DNA from: Desmodus rotundus
Taxonomy: Eukaryota; Chordata; Mammalia; Chiroptera; Phyllostomidae
NCBI RefSeq assembly: GCF_022682495.2
Contig: NC_071388.1
Location: 180,976,528 to 181,040,527, forward strand
DNA length: 64,000 nt
Direction: 5' to 3'
In this document: piece after piece, positions 23,443-36,115 of the stretch
Numbering within the stretch: the stretch's first letter is position 1
Layout of the letters: each line of letters begins with the position of its first letter
Notes under the pieces: generated by a model
Seen by the model: the letters and a program-made list of their open reading frames with translations, nothing else
What the model was told of the DNA's origin: nothing
Database searches by the model: none
Program-made: the position numbers and the translations under genes

Positions 23443-26400
23443 CTTTAGTTGGCTGCTGGGAGAAGACCTCTCTGTCTTATCCTTTTGTGTAGCATTTTAG
23501 AATAAACTCTTCCTCTGAGGCTTCTATTATACCTTCCATCTGAGTGACTCACACACTAATTGACAAAGTGTAGCAATGACCTCAAATTACCTCTCTCCTC
23601 CAGCTGCTGTGTGTACTTTTTTTTTTAACTTTATTTCCTTAGTAAAATGAACATCACGTGGGTCCCAGGACATCCTGAGATTTATAACAGATTCTTTGAC
23701 TGTTTCACTCCTCAAGAGCTAAAAGCGTGGGGCCAGGAAAGCCAGCACCCAGGGAAGTTGTATCTTTTCTCTGCCTGTAATTCACACTGTTTTGTACTGG
23801 TGGGAAGGCTCATTTCTGAATGCACTCCGCCGCTGTCTAAAAGTCACCTACTCGACAAAATGGCACTTTTCATCCAAACTGGAGAAGAAAGAATTTAGAT
23901 CGGCCATTTTCTATATGCTGTTTTCTGATCTAACCCTTAATAAAAAGGATCCCAAAATAATAACATAAATGTTAACTGAAAAATGAAACCAAAGTATACT
24001 TTAATCAACCACGCATTTCTGCCAAATGATAGAACTTTGACTCTGTTCCAAATAAGGCCGCAGCCCAGCCAACATGACGATATACTTGAATTAAGCCTCC
24101 TTTGCATTTTCTGAGGGATGAATTTTAGGGATTTGGTGCTTTTGAAAAATGGCAGGTCACAAAACTGAATAAGGAGCTTAAATGTTTTTTTAAAAATTAA
24201 GCTTTTCTGTTGGTGGTGAAATCACGAACAACAGGCATTAGAGAGAATTTTGAATGCAGCGCCATTGATTCAATACAATTGAAACCTGAGGATTACGTTT
24301 TAAGACGTATCCAGAGCTGGAGGATGTGGGACAAGTCCTCGGGAGAGTCCACGAAGGTGCTGTTTCCGAGACATACGGAGACTCATCTGTGCACAAGCGA
24401 CATTGCACTTCTAATTCTCCCACTCTCCTTCCTTCGGGCCACCCAGTTCTCTCACCAGAGCTTTCCACAGGTGTGTGTCTCATTTAGAAATACACAGAAA
24501 CTCTCAGGTGAGAAATTCTAAACATCCGTCTCATTACCGAAAGGCCAGCTTCAGGAGGTGAACCCTGCCTGACTGAATTTCTCCCAAAATACTGCCGGAA
24601 CTCATGGCAGTGATGATTTTGTGAGGCCAGGAGGGGGCCCTCGTCTGCATGTGCTCAGCACGCAGTGAGCACACAGCTGGGTAAAATGACCAAATGCATA
24701 TCCTTCCCAGTCTGGTTGTGAACAATGCTTCACTCAGTACAGCTACCGAAGAAAACCATTAAGTTGCTAAATTACAGTATCAAAGTTGGCATTTAACCTG
24801 TACAGTTACATAGGGCTACATGACCATTGCATGGATCGTCGTCATTTTCCCAGAAAGCACTGGGGATTTGAGAGGAGAACAAAGATGGCATAGTGCTCTC
24901 ACAATACGTCCTAACAGAGGATAAATGTTGCAACACGAGCATCTGTGTGAAGAGTCCCATCAGGAACTAACGTGAAGCAGCTGGTTTCTTTTCTATAGGA
25001 TTGGCCCCCACTGCGACTGGAAAACATTCACTCTTTGGAATTATAGCTGCCAGATTTAATTGCTTTGTGTGCAAACTAGTCTAGCTGCTCATCACAAATA
25101 TGTGTTTGTGCATGTCCAAGTTGATGGCGAAGGCTTGAAATGAACAATAAAACATTGAATTCAAAAAACCTTGAGGAAGGAGAGTAATACTTGATAGTTC
25201 TTTCATATGCCAGGGGAGGAAGGATTCCAAAACGGAGCTGTAAAGATTGTTGAGGTGCTATTGGAGGTTTCGTATCTAATTAAAATCACTCCTAAAGAAC
25301 ATGGAGGATGGTAATGAGCCAGTAGAATGTGCGCTGCGGTGGATGGGGTAACAGGGTCACAGAGAATGGGGGCCAGAGGGGACCATATGTTTAGGCTGCT
25401 TTGGGTTCAAATAGGAAAGGGAAATCAAAGCATCCCTTCTGTATACAGAGGCCAGAAATGTTCCTGTACCTCATGTTTATTTTTTCCTGAAGCGGTGCCA
25501 GGTCTGGCTCAAGGAGAATTGGGAAGTAGGTCAGGAGTCCCAGCTCCCCTGGCCCTAAGCCCTTGCCCACCTTCCCCTTCCCTCATGGCGAAGACAGTTT
25601 GAACCTCCTGCTGCCCCCTCAGGCTGGGAGCTGCTCACTGTGGCACCACACGTTACAAGATAGGGTCTTGCAGTGGGTCCCCAGTTCCCTTCCCTTTTCT
25701 TTTTAACCATGAAGACTCATTTTTGTGTAACTGATAACTTCCTTTTCTTGACCATGTGTCGTCCCTCCCAAAGTGACACATTTGCATGTTAACAAATGTT
25801 AACCAAATCTGTTGAGATTCTCCACCAACCTAAAGGATAACTCTAAAAATGAGACTTTCAGGATGCAGAAAAAGCTATTTTGAGATGTCTGTCTTCTTCC
25901 AGCCTCCCCCCAAGTCCCACTACCAAAGGGGCCTCCCATCCGCTACATGAACCCAGATGGTAGCCAAGCAAAACCGCACTCAGGCCCCTGGTGATCGGCA
26001 GGTCAGCCCGCACACAGACCAGGTGTCATCACTGTGACATTTTAAACATTGTGTCCTTTTTCTGAGCTGTGTGCTTGAGAAGGCCTCCCCGAGGGGATGT
26101 TGCCACTGGAGCCTCGGACTTAAGAACAAGCTCTACAACAGCCTGCCCCACATTCCCAGTTTGCTGCTCCTCGGGCGCCCAAGTAAAAGCAACTTCTTAG
26201 AGCATAAAGCCTTGGAACTACTTCAGTTTGAGTCCCAATAAGGCCATTTTTCTTCTTTTGCAGGTTTATCACATAGCAGGAGTCTTTTCTCATTGGTTGT
26301 TTTTCCCCCCACGTTCCCCAAACTTCTTGGTGAATACCTGGCTCTCCATGCAATGCGTAAAGCCTGGTATTTCTGTGCTCTTTAGGGTTTTTATTTTTCT

Positions 26401-26660
26401 CTTTTCGACTAACAGTGACTGACAGATGATGCTTATAAATTAATGTTTACTTACTTCCATACCGAAGTGTATGTGTATACACTATAATTAAAAACTCTCA
26501 GGGCTTTGTGGTCATCCTTTGGTGACATGCCACCCCCAGAGTTGCTGATGTCACTGGTCTGAAGTGGACACAGAGATTTTTTTTTTTTAAAGAACCCCAG
26601 GTGATTTTTTTTTTGTCTATGGCTGAAACTCCCTGGTTGAGAGTCCTGCAAAGGGAAGAC
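23443..26660 (+). other. SPATS2L intron, no assignable feature
   Basis: About 3.2 kb without a repeat I can name. The 83-residue frame at 23647-23898 and the 103-residue frame at 24210-24521 resemble no protein I know and lack splice context. Confidence 0.5.
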
Positions 26661-26664
26661 TATG

Positions 26665-26850
26665 TCTTGGGCTAGAGCAATGCTCTCAACGGAATGAGTG
26701 TGCTCCCACGGGAGACAGAACGTCTGGAAATATTTGTGGTTGTCACAATTGGCATCTGGTAGATAACGCTGAGGCATGCTACTAAATATTCTAGAATGCA
26801 CGACACAGTCCTCCCCCACACCTTATCCACACTCCAAAGGGGCATCTGTC
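26665..26850 (+). mobile_element. MER20-like hAT element, copy 1
   Basis: AATGCTCTCAACGGAATGAG, CGTCTGGAAATATTTGTGGT, TGTCACAATTGGCATCTGGT, GAGGCATGCTACTAAATATT and ATAATGCTGAACAAGCCTG follow the MER20-type order in sense. A second copy is at 60535-60725. The name is from memory. Confidence 0.6.
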
Positions 26851-29800
26851 CCAGGACGTCGATAATGCTGAACAAGCCTGAACATGGAACGTGAGAAAAG
26901 GACTGCATGTCTCCCTTCACCATCCAATTGGACCCAGTGGCTCTGCCCTTTCTGCTGTAGCTGACGAGATTCCCCCCTTGGTCCTGCCCCTCTGCCAGCT
27001 GCCCTCCCAATGCACCACTGCAGACATGAGACAGGCAATTTCCTCTCCAATCGTTTACATACCCAAAGAACATAACCACAGCGTCTTGTCATTTCAGATC
27101 AGTGAAGTAGGAGAACTTTTTTTCCATTTGCCTGAAATGTAAACCTTCTAGCTACACATTTTAAAGGTCAAATTACATTTTTGTCTTCTTATGACCAGAA
27201 AAACAATTGTATTGAAGTGTAGAGAAAACTGAGGGCTTTACTTTTTTTGTCTATTTTTCATTATAGAATTCAACTCAGTCCTTAGGAGAAAATGGAAATT
27301 TAAGAACTGACGCTTGTAGCTAATGATTGGCAGTCACTTTCATTAGCCATTCTGTCTCTACCTGAGTCTTTTTCTCATTTTGCAATAAGACCAGACAGTG
27401 CAGTCGGGACCGGGATTAGGGTGCAGACCCAAATTATGTAAAGATAAATATAGTATTTCCGTCTCGGGGATTATTGTTTCTCTTCGGCTTCAGCCAGGCA
27501 GCCATGTCCTTGGTGTTCCCGGGCGCCTGTGGCATGTGTCCAGCTACCCTAACGCCAGTGACAGTGGCATCGTCAGGTGTGCCAGCCCTTGTGCTCTGTA
27601 AATTGAAGGAAGACAGGTCTTTCTGCATAGCTTCTGAATCAGTAGTGGCTGAACAAATGCTTGTTAACCATTTAATTGCCTCTCAATTAGGAGAGTCATT
27701 GGGATCGTGGCGCTGTATATACTTTGATAGATGAATGGAGGAAAAATGAGTATTCGTTGGAACAGGCCCGAGAACCAGGTCTGTGTCACTGAAAAGATGC
27801 TGTGACAACAAGCAAACTTGGGGAATGTTGACATAAGTGTGGAAAATGAGTAGAGACTCCGTTTTAAAACTATGTGGCTGAAGTAGTAAGCTTCCCCGGT
27901 ATCCCCACAAGCATCGAGAGTGTCTGAAGTAGTGTGTTGTCCAGTAATAAAATGTTGCTTTTCTCTGCACCATTCAGCAAGGGATCTTGGTAATGGGGTT
28001 ACCAGCAGAAGAGCTGGTGTTAGGAACTTTTTTAGCCACCTACCACTGTTGTGTAATAATTTTACAAAGCCTTCATTTGCCTATTCAAATATCAGCAATG
28101 TGTTAAATGATGACCAGATTTTGCCAGCTCCTTTGACCAAGCACGTAATGAAGATAAAATCAAGAGTTTGTATTGTATTTTTTATGGTTTTTTTAAAGAA
28201 ATTTAATAAAAGGTCTCATGTCCTTCTGCTTTGGGAATGAATATAATCTTCCCATTGGTCAAAACAAGACTTTCTCCTCAAATGATTTTCCTAAGTGTAC
28301 ACCTGCTTGAGACTTGTACCAAGCATTGCACAACGGAAGTTAAACAAACCTGTTCCTGCTCCCCACACCCAATGTTCACGATTATGCCAGCATATTAAAA
28401 GGATGCGCAGTACAGAAATGAACATACGCCTGCAAAGGATATCAAGAGACAATAGTAGGAGAGGCTAGTAAGTATATGAGCCTCAAGCAGGCCATATGTG
28501 TGGGGTTTTTGTTGCTCTCCTAGCTGACAAATGGCCCAAAATAACTCCATTTCCTTACCCTGCACCAGTTCAATAAACAGAAATAAGCTCCAGGATCCAT
28601 TCTGAAATTGTGAAAAGGGTAAATACCATATACCATGGAGAAACTCAAGGTTCCCATGACTTTGTGGCTAAGGCAAGTCCCTGCGGTACAGTGTATTTCA
28701 AATCGTGCCTCGTTTGTGAATGTGTCATTCTAAATAGGTGTAGCTCGCTCTGTGGAGGTGAAAGCTTCTCTTTTCCTATTTTCTTCTCTCCCCAAGGTTT
28801 TTCTCTGTGTTTGATGTTTCCCCAGGGCCACTGCAAGGACTGAGTGAATCAGTCGACCTGAAGGAAGAGCAGGTTGATAAATCCACAAAAAATACAGAAC
28901 TAGCCTTTTCAGTTTTGCTATAGTCCCCAGGAAACCAGCATAAATAGCACCTTGTATTAAGGGCCTTTCTGAGCCACACGTGTGATTACCTCCATACATT
29001 ATGTCAGCCGCACACTTAGCAAGGGAAGTTGGCTCTCTGTTCACTGCAGCCCTCTTTGCAGAATAATAGACCCACCATCAAAGATGGAGAGCAAGAAGTT
29101 GATTCTAATTTCAGCTTGAAATCAGAAAAGATTTCTGAATCTTTTTAGCAAATGAAGGCTACCGATCAAACCGGCTTGGTAACATGCTCCTGAATAAGAA
29201 TCATTAGTTTCATCATGGAATACAAATATAAAGAGGAATTAAGCAAGATTGCCCTATCTTTACAATCCCAGAGTATGTATTGTTTGTATTTTTTTTAATT
29301 TATGGTATAATCCATTTTCACTGAAAAATAAGACAAATTTATTCATATATATTAGTATAAACGTAAAATGCATTATAATCTCACAATTTCTGAGTGGATC
29401 TTGGAGCTTATTTCTGTTTATGAGATGGGTACAGAGTAGGCTAAGGTGTCATTTTGGGAAATTTGTAGCTAGGACAGCAACAAATCATATAAAGGGCACT
29501 ATAAACACCTGAAGTTACTATAATAAAGTTCCTTATATGTGTGTTAATTATCTTTTCAGTGACTGTAAACTTTTGGTTCTTAGTAGCCCATATTCTAATA
29601 AAACTCACATTTTCAAGGTTTATTAGCCACTTAACTGGAGGCATGGGGTGTAGAGTTAAACAGAATAAGGGTAAATCTCATCTCCACATATTCTAGCTCT
29701 GAAGATGATTGAGGTTCTTTTACTCAGCAACAGAACAGGGGTGTTGCCCTCACTTCCTAGGGGGTTTCTTCCAAGTATAAGTACATATCTTCCAAGTACA

Positions 29801-30200
29801 AGATATGCATTCCTCAGGTTATTCTACAAAACCTCTAGCCTGCCCCAGGATAGAAGTTAGATCCAGGTCGGTTCTCTTGTCCTCCAGATAAGCATCTAGT
29901 ACATGTCTTTCCCTCTGTACCAAGACACGAGGAAGACATTGTCCTGTCCACCTCGCTGTTTATTCAGCATGTCGTGGATTCCAGCTATGAGATATAAATA
30001 TAAATATGTCATCACAACTTTTTGCTATTTACTGCTCAATGAAGAGAGAAGTAAGGCAAAAGGACCCCAATAATCAATGACCACAGCTACCACCAGATCA
30101 GCCCTCCTTCCCCTTGCATGTCTTCCCCTACCTTCTCTCTACCTTCTCTTCCCCTTCCTTCATTCACCCATCCATCCAGCAGATGGATGAATGTGTGACC
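26851..30200 (+). other. SPATS2L intron, no assignable feature
   Basis: About 3.3 kb of mixed composition with a slightly GC-rich patch near 27380-27620. No repeat or exon recognised. Confidence 0.5.
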
Positions 30201-30360
30201 GTCTGGTGCTTCTCAAATTTTGGAATGTACCGGGAGCATCGGGGCCCCCATTCGCAGAGACCCTGATTCTGTAAGTGTGGGGCCCAGGAATCTGCAATCA
30301 GTAAGCACAGTGGGTACCAGTGTCAACAGTCTAAGGACCACACTTGAAGAACATTGCTAA
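30201..30360 (+). mobile_element. MER5A-like hAT element
   Basis: GTGCTTCTCAAATTTTGGAA, GAGACCCTGATTCTGTAAGT, GTGGGGCCCAGGAATCTGCA and a closing CACTTGAAGAACATTG fit the MER5A layout, including its inverted ends. Confidence 0.65.
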
Positions 30361-31711
30361 AGTTACTGAGGGGTAGAAGATGATCTCTTTTCTAAAAAAG
30401 AAAAAAAAAGATCCAAGTCTAGTGGGAGCAGACAGGCTGTGCAACGCATACAGCAAAAACCGCGGCGGAGCAGTGCGTGGAGGAGGGCGAATCAACGGTG
30501 GCTGTTAACCCCGTATCTTAAATGGTATCTTTGTGCTGAAAGTCGGTTACCGCCTACAGATAGAAGTTTGCTTTCTTTTCCATAGCTGTAGCTTTAGCTT
30601 TTTGTTTTTTAAGAGGGTGGTAGTAAATGACATAATTTTTGTAGCTATAGAAACTGAATACATTTAAATGACTTTTCTTGACTAGCGATATCTATGGGGG
30701 GGAAAAAAACAAAACTAAGAAATAATTAGCTAAGATAAATTATATTATTAAGCAAAATCACATTTAAAATTCTAAATGGAGGTATAAAAGGAATATAGAT
30801 TTTTCTGTTGAACATGTGGTGTTGTGGAATTTATAGAATTTACAGGATTTTGCAACTCTGAAGTCATATTAAAAATTCTAAGGAGGAAAGGGAATTCCTG
30901 TGTTTGTTTTTTCGATTCACTATGTCTTTACTGACGAACTCCAGGATTTTATAAGTGTTGGGAGTTTGTCCTTGTGCTATATCTACATATGTCTCATTCC
31001 AGAAATGTACCTCAGACAGTGTGATGAAATACTCATTAACTATTGTTTAAATCATTGCAGGATTCCAATATAAAATGCACAGCCTAAGAGGTGTTAACTT
31101 TTACAGATTATAATGGCTCTGATAAAACAGGCCCAGCCTGACGGGCAAACCGAGTGCAGTTGTCATATTCATAGACGACGAAGGGGCTTCCGTTGGGCTC
31201 TGTACGTTAAGAGAGGTTCAGGCTGAGAGGCAGCAGCTGCGTTATCTCCCTGACAGTCCTGATCACGAGGCACCTTTTCATTGGGTCACGTCCTAAACCC
31301 AGTCAACACGCTATAGGTTTGCATGTTGGGTTTTGTATATTTGCCAAGTATCTCTGCGGAATTCAAGAAGTATTTAGGAAGATCACTTTGTCACCACTGC
31401 TGCACCCAGAAAAAAGAATTTTTTTGGGGGGGGAGTGCAAGTTGTTGTAAAACCTGAATGCAAAAATGAACAGAATATAAGGTGACAGATTCAGGAATCT
31501 CAATTTAAAAAAAAAAAAAAAAACCATAGCCAAGTACTTGATAAGGGGCCTGGAGTTAAATTGGCAACAGTGGAAGTGGGGTAGGATATGAGACACATTT
31601 GAGGGGACTTATTCACATGGGAAAGTGAAGGACAAGGAGTCATGGGAACTGGGTGAGTGGTGATACCAGTAAACAGCATATAGGTATAGGAGAGGGGGAA
31701 GAATTGGGATG
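30361..31711 (+). other. SPATS2L intron with A run
   Basis: An A run at about 31506-31523 and otherwise unassigned AT-rich sequence. Confidence 0.5.
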
Positions 31712-32250
31712 TAGGGGAGGAAAAATAATTTTTCCTCTACCCTTCTGAGTTCTTGGCTGAGGCATCCCTCTAATAAAAGACAGATTAACAAAGAAAAACA
31801 AACAAGTTTATTAACATATATACCTCATGTATAAATGGGATATACTCAAGGAAAAATGAGGAACTCAAAGAAGTGGTTTAGAATTCAGGCTTGAATACCA
31901 TCTCAACAGAGCAAGGGAAGGGAGGTATAGGCCTCTCAGAGGAGATTAAATGGTTTTCAGGGAAGACGAATGGAACCTTAGAGGAAAAGGGCAGTGTGAG
32001 AGTTTTTGACAAACTTTGTCTGGGGATGGTGTCTACTCCTTGTCTTCTCCTCTGACAGAGTCATCAGTCTTTCCTGGTTGATGAAACTCTTGGAGGTGGG
32101 ATGTGGGTTTATGACAACCGAGTTCCTTTTGGAGAATCTGTCTTTAGGCAGATAAGGGGAATGCAGAGGAAGCCTCTTTGCTGTTTTTCAAATGCCTGTA
32201 ATCAATACACCAAAGTGCCATATTTTAGGGTGGTATATTCTGCTACCCTT
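31712..32250 (-). mobile_element. LTR of an ERV (ERVL/MaLR type likely), antisense
   Basis: On the minus strand the 3' end reads AATAAACTTGTTTGTTTTTC (poly(A) signal at about 31810), then TTAATCTGTCTTTTATTAGA, CCAAGAACTCAGAAGGGTAG and ends CCTCCCCTACA at 31712. The body opens with GCAGAATATACCACCC and AATATGGCACTTTGG. This is the layout of an old LTR. No retroviral gene is recognised next to it, so it is probably solitary. The exact 5' limit is uncertain. Confidence 0.65.
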
Positions 32251-34310
32251 TAGGTAGTGAAACAGAGAATGGAGGAACGCGAATGGGCAGCAATGCAAGA
32301 GCAGGGACGCCATATGCAGGCACCTGTCGTAAGTGTTGGGGCTGCCAGTCCTCCTGACCTAGGAATAGAGAACCACACACAGTCTTGCTGCAGTTGTGCC
32401 TGAGAATTGGGTAAGCTGAAACCCCTGGCAGGTTTTTCCCTGAGCCCGAGAAATTCTAGTAATATCTTGAGGAGTTGGACTGAAATGGTACCCATGGTAC
32501 TGTACACCCTGAATGTATACAGGGAGTTTTCTGCCCTCTCCCTGGTGGGTGTAATCCTTCACCCCAGAGAGGGGACACAGGCACCTCAATTTGTGGGCAG
32601 TACAGGCAGCCTCTTCCATCGGTGCCATCTTCCCAGCTCAAGGCCCACATCGCGGCCACTGGGTGCTCCAAGGCTGCCAGGAGCCCAGCTGGCCTTCCCC
32701 TGGGTATTCACAGTTCTTACACCCGATGCAGTAGTAAGGGGCAGAACCCACCATGGGGGTGTATGAAATGTGAGAGAAACAGAAATTCTTGATTTACAGC
32801 TTATCACTCCTCTGTGTGCTTTAGGTAAAATATAGAGGCCAGAAGAGCTGAAACATCACCTTAGCATTCCTCAGACTCCTTTCTCCCCAGAAGTTTCCAC
32901 ATTGTCTTTCCCATTAATGGGCAGGAGGGACAGGAGGCTCTCCTTCAGCCTCTTCATCTGTGGAGGCTCTGCCTCCTTCCAGAAGCTCTCTGCTTGCTTC
33001 GCTCCGCTTGGCAGTTGAGGCGCTAAGGAAGCCCCAGCTGAAGCACTTCATCCACAAGAAGGTGCTGAAGCAAAATGGTCTGGGATCAAAACTGTCTGGA
33101 TTTCTCTCACTGCAGTCTGCTTGAGGCAAACTCCTTGAGAGGGTAGGAGGCCTAGTTTTAACTCTTTAACATCTAACTCTGGCTGCCTTTGCTGGTTCAT
33201 TTCTTTAAATCCCCTTTGAAATCCTGCTTTCATTCCTCAATATCCAGCGGCCAGCCCTGCTCTCCAGCTTATCAACCACCCACAGCCCTGTGGCGGCCCC
33301 CGTCACAGCATCCTCCTTTATGAAGAGCAGACACTTGCCATGGCTCCTCCCGGCTTCCCGATGAAGCCGCTCTGTCCCTCGGTGTCTTCGCCTCCCAATG
33401 TGAAGAAGAGTCTTTCCCAGAGTAGAAAGTGATAAATCTATTCCTGCTGAAGTGGCTTTCTGATTCTTTTTATTATTGTTATTATTAGTCCTCTACAGAA
33501 AGGAATCAAGACAGTGGAAACATTTTTATAAAATGACACCTTATCTCTGTGATTAACTATATAATAAACCATTACGGCTTTGCCATGGTAATCTCCTTCT
33601 CCTTACACCTTACTGCTTTGATAATAAAAGCTTTTTTATGGAACAGAATAAAATTTTACTGCCCAGGCAGTTTAGATAAAATGAGAAGATGTATTTTTGG
33701 AAGGATAAAGGGCACATCTGAAACCTGTGGGGTCAGCGTGGGTCAGATATGAGCTCAGTGTAGGTGGAACGTGTTCGCTGTGTGTGAAGTCTGGGGGCCC
33801 CCGGAGGACTTCATCCAGCCACTGAGTGGTCCGCAAAAGCCAGCTAAAGAGTTCTGTGTTTCTGCCAGGCACAGATGATTACTGGTGAAAAGCAAAAGTG
33901 TTCAGAACTTGGAACTGCAGATGACTAGCGGAGGGAAAGCACACATCTCAATAATTTATTACCACCTCAATTTGCAAACAGAATCATTAACTACCTGTTT
34001 TGATTCGAAGCCAAACCCTCTGTGGTTTGGTGAATATCGTTGCACTTTTATTCATAAGCTTATGTCTCAAATGATTAGATTCCATCAGGGACAAAAATTA
34101 TATAAATTTTTGCATAAAGATGATTTATATGCAAGCACTACAATATACCAATTAAGAAGAAGTTTCATTATCGATATGCCATAGGAAAATGAATGTTTTC
34201 TTTCCTTACATTCATCACTATCAAGCAGTTTTTGTCGAACAGTCCACAGTGGTCTAAGATCATAAAGTTAAACAGAAGTTTCTAAAAACTCAGAGCTCCC
34301 CTGAAGAAGT
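32251..34310 (+). other. SPATS2L intron, no assignable feature
   Basis: GC-richer sequence at 32300-32780 follows the LTR and may be part of the same or another old repeat; I could not place it. The rest is unassigned. Confidence 0.45.
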
Positions 34311-34545
34311 GATGATTAAGCAGAGACCGGAAGGGATAGTCAGAGTTAATGAGATGAAGAAAGCTGGGATTGGGAAGGAGAGTTGTCTTCCAGTAGAGGG
34401 AACGGCATGTGCCAAGGCCCTGTGGTGAGTACAGAGCAGAGCACATACTCTCTGGGCTGCTGCGAAGCTTAAATGAGATTACCCAGTAAGGCACCGATGC
34501 TCTGTTTAAAGTGCCTGGCACACAGCAAGCACTCAGGCTGTGTTA
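34311..34545 (+). mobile_element. L2 (antisense) and MIR 3' end (sense) fragments
   Basis: GAGGGAACGGCATGTGCCAAGG at about 34398 is the reverse complement of a conserved L2 phrase. GCTTAAATGAGATTACCCAG and GTGCCTGGCACACAGCAAGC at 34467-34530 are a sense MIR 3' part. Limits are approximate. Confidence 0.55.
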
Positions 34546-35974
34546 GCTGTGATCAGCCCTCATTCTGAGGCAACTTAGGGCTGATATGTCTACAGAGGTT
34601 TACCTCGAAAGCAAGCAGGTGACCTTTCTTCTCCGAACCCTGTGGGAATGTGGTTCATGACTCTGTGATTTTTCTGCGACTCTTCAACTCTCTGATGTCG
34701 TTCTTCTCAAAGGCCCTCCCTCCGGCCCTCCATACCTGGTGACTCTGTACCCAGGCTTGGCCCGCACTCTGTCCTTACCCAGCCCACAGAGCTGTTTTTC
34801 AGTGTGCATCTCTGTCCCAGTTCCTCTAAGGAGATTCAGTGGGACTTGCAAATGGCACTGATGAAATTCCTCATGTAGCTGGATGTGACGCCAGGCCCTG
34901 TGGACATCTGGAAGGGTTTAGATGCAGTCTTTCCTCTTGGACCTTCCTTTGGTCTGGCGCTCAGTCTTCTGTGATGCTGGCTCCTCACTGTGTGGTGGGC
35001 CTGCCAGGGGACAGGCTGAGCTCTGCTGCTTTATCCTCTGCACCCACTTCCCAGGGCTGTTCTTCCCTTCCACAAGCCTGCTGCCTCGAAAGCAAAAATC
35101 CAAGAAAACTCTCAAGTGCACCTTTTTAAAATGACTGAGGGAGGTTCAGGGGGAGATGTCTCAGGCCAGCAGCTGATCCTGGTTTGCATTCCGATCATGG
35201 GCTGGGTGCAGGGCGCTGACTCAGCAGAGATTCTCTGGCTTGCCTTTATCTGCAGTCGCACAGAGCAGTGCTTGAATTACTAAGGCTCTTGAGTACAGTG
35301 TTTTGTTGAAATACCCAGAGGAATAGCAACATGATTTGATGCCAACACGACAGGCTTTTTCACATCCTCAAGTGGGCATTAAGCAGATTAACAATTTACT
35401 GTGTATAACCTCCATTCCTCCATTTGCTAGTCGAGAAGGCCAGACCTGACCATTATATGAACAGCCAGCCTTGTGTAATATGTGTTAGACCTGGGGATAC
35501 ATATTATACCCCAGATGCCCATCTTGTAAACGCTCTGGGCACATAATTATGTCAACAAGTTTAATCAACAAAAATCTGCCATGATTTTATAGCTGGTAAA
35601 GAAATTAGCAAAGGCCCCTTCCTACACCCTTCTTCCCACCCAACCCACACACAGACCACAAGGTTCCATCCGCCAGGGTCTATGGCCTTGTTTGGGGATT
35701 GGTGGGGGGGACTTTGCAAGACTGTCCTGGCACTGTCACTGCAGTCCGTGCCACCTCACACACCACTGGAAGTCTAAAGACACCCGGTCTTGTATCACGT
35801 GATTGCATTTCCTTAAGTTGTCTACTTGCTCTCAAAACCAGGAGACTAATTAGAAGGCTTCTGGTTGATTGAGGGTGGGGGAACCCTAATTTCTTCTTCT
35901 TGGCATCCTCATTTTCTTTCCTTTCCCATCTCTCACTACTTTCCCAGTAATTTCGGCAGATCCTCTCACCTTCT
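34546..35974 (+). other. SPATS2L intron, no assignable feature
   Basis: No repeat or exon recognised. Confidence 0.5.
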
Positions 35975-36115
35975 TTCTCTCAGCTCTCCCAAAGAGAATG
36001 TAGGCTCCACAAATACGGTAGGATTTTTTTTTATCCACAGCTGTATTCCCAGCCCCACCACCCTCGCCTGGCACAGGGCAGGTGCTCAGCAAGTATTTGT
36101 TCGCTGGACGAATGT
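35975..36115 (+). mobile_element. L2 3' tail
   Basis: AGAATGTAGGCTCCACAAAT, CAGCTGTATTCCCAGCCC, GGCACAGGGCAGGTGCTCAG and AAGTATTTGTTCGCTGGACG follow the L2 3' end. Confidence 0.8.

Noticed and set aside
32359..32628. Minus-strand 89-codon frame beside the LTR, considered as a retroviral gene remnant
   Set aside because: It contains none of the conserved retroviral protease, polymerase or integrase motifs.
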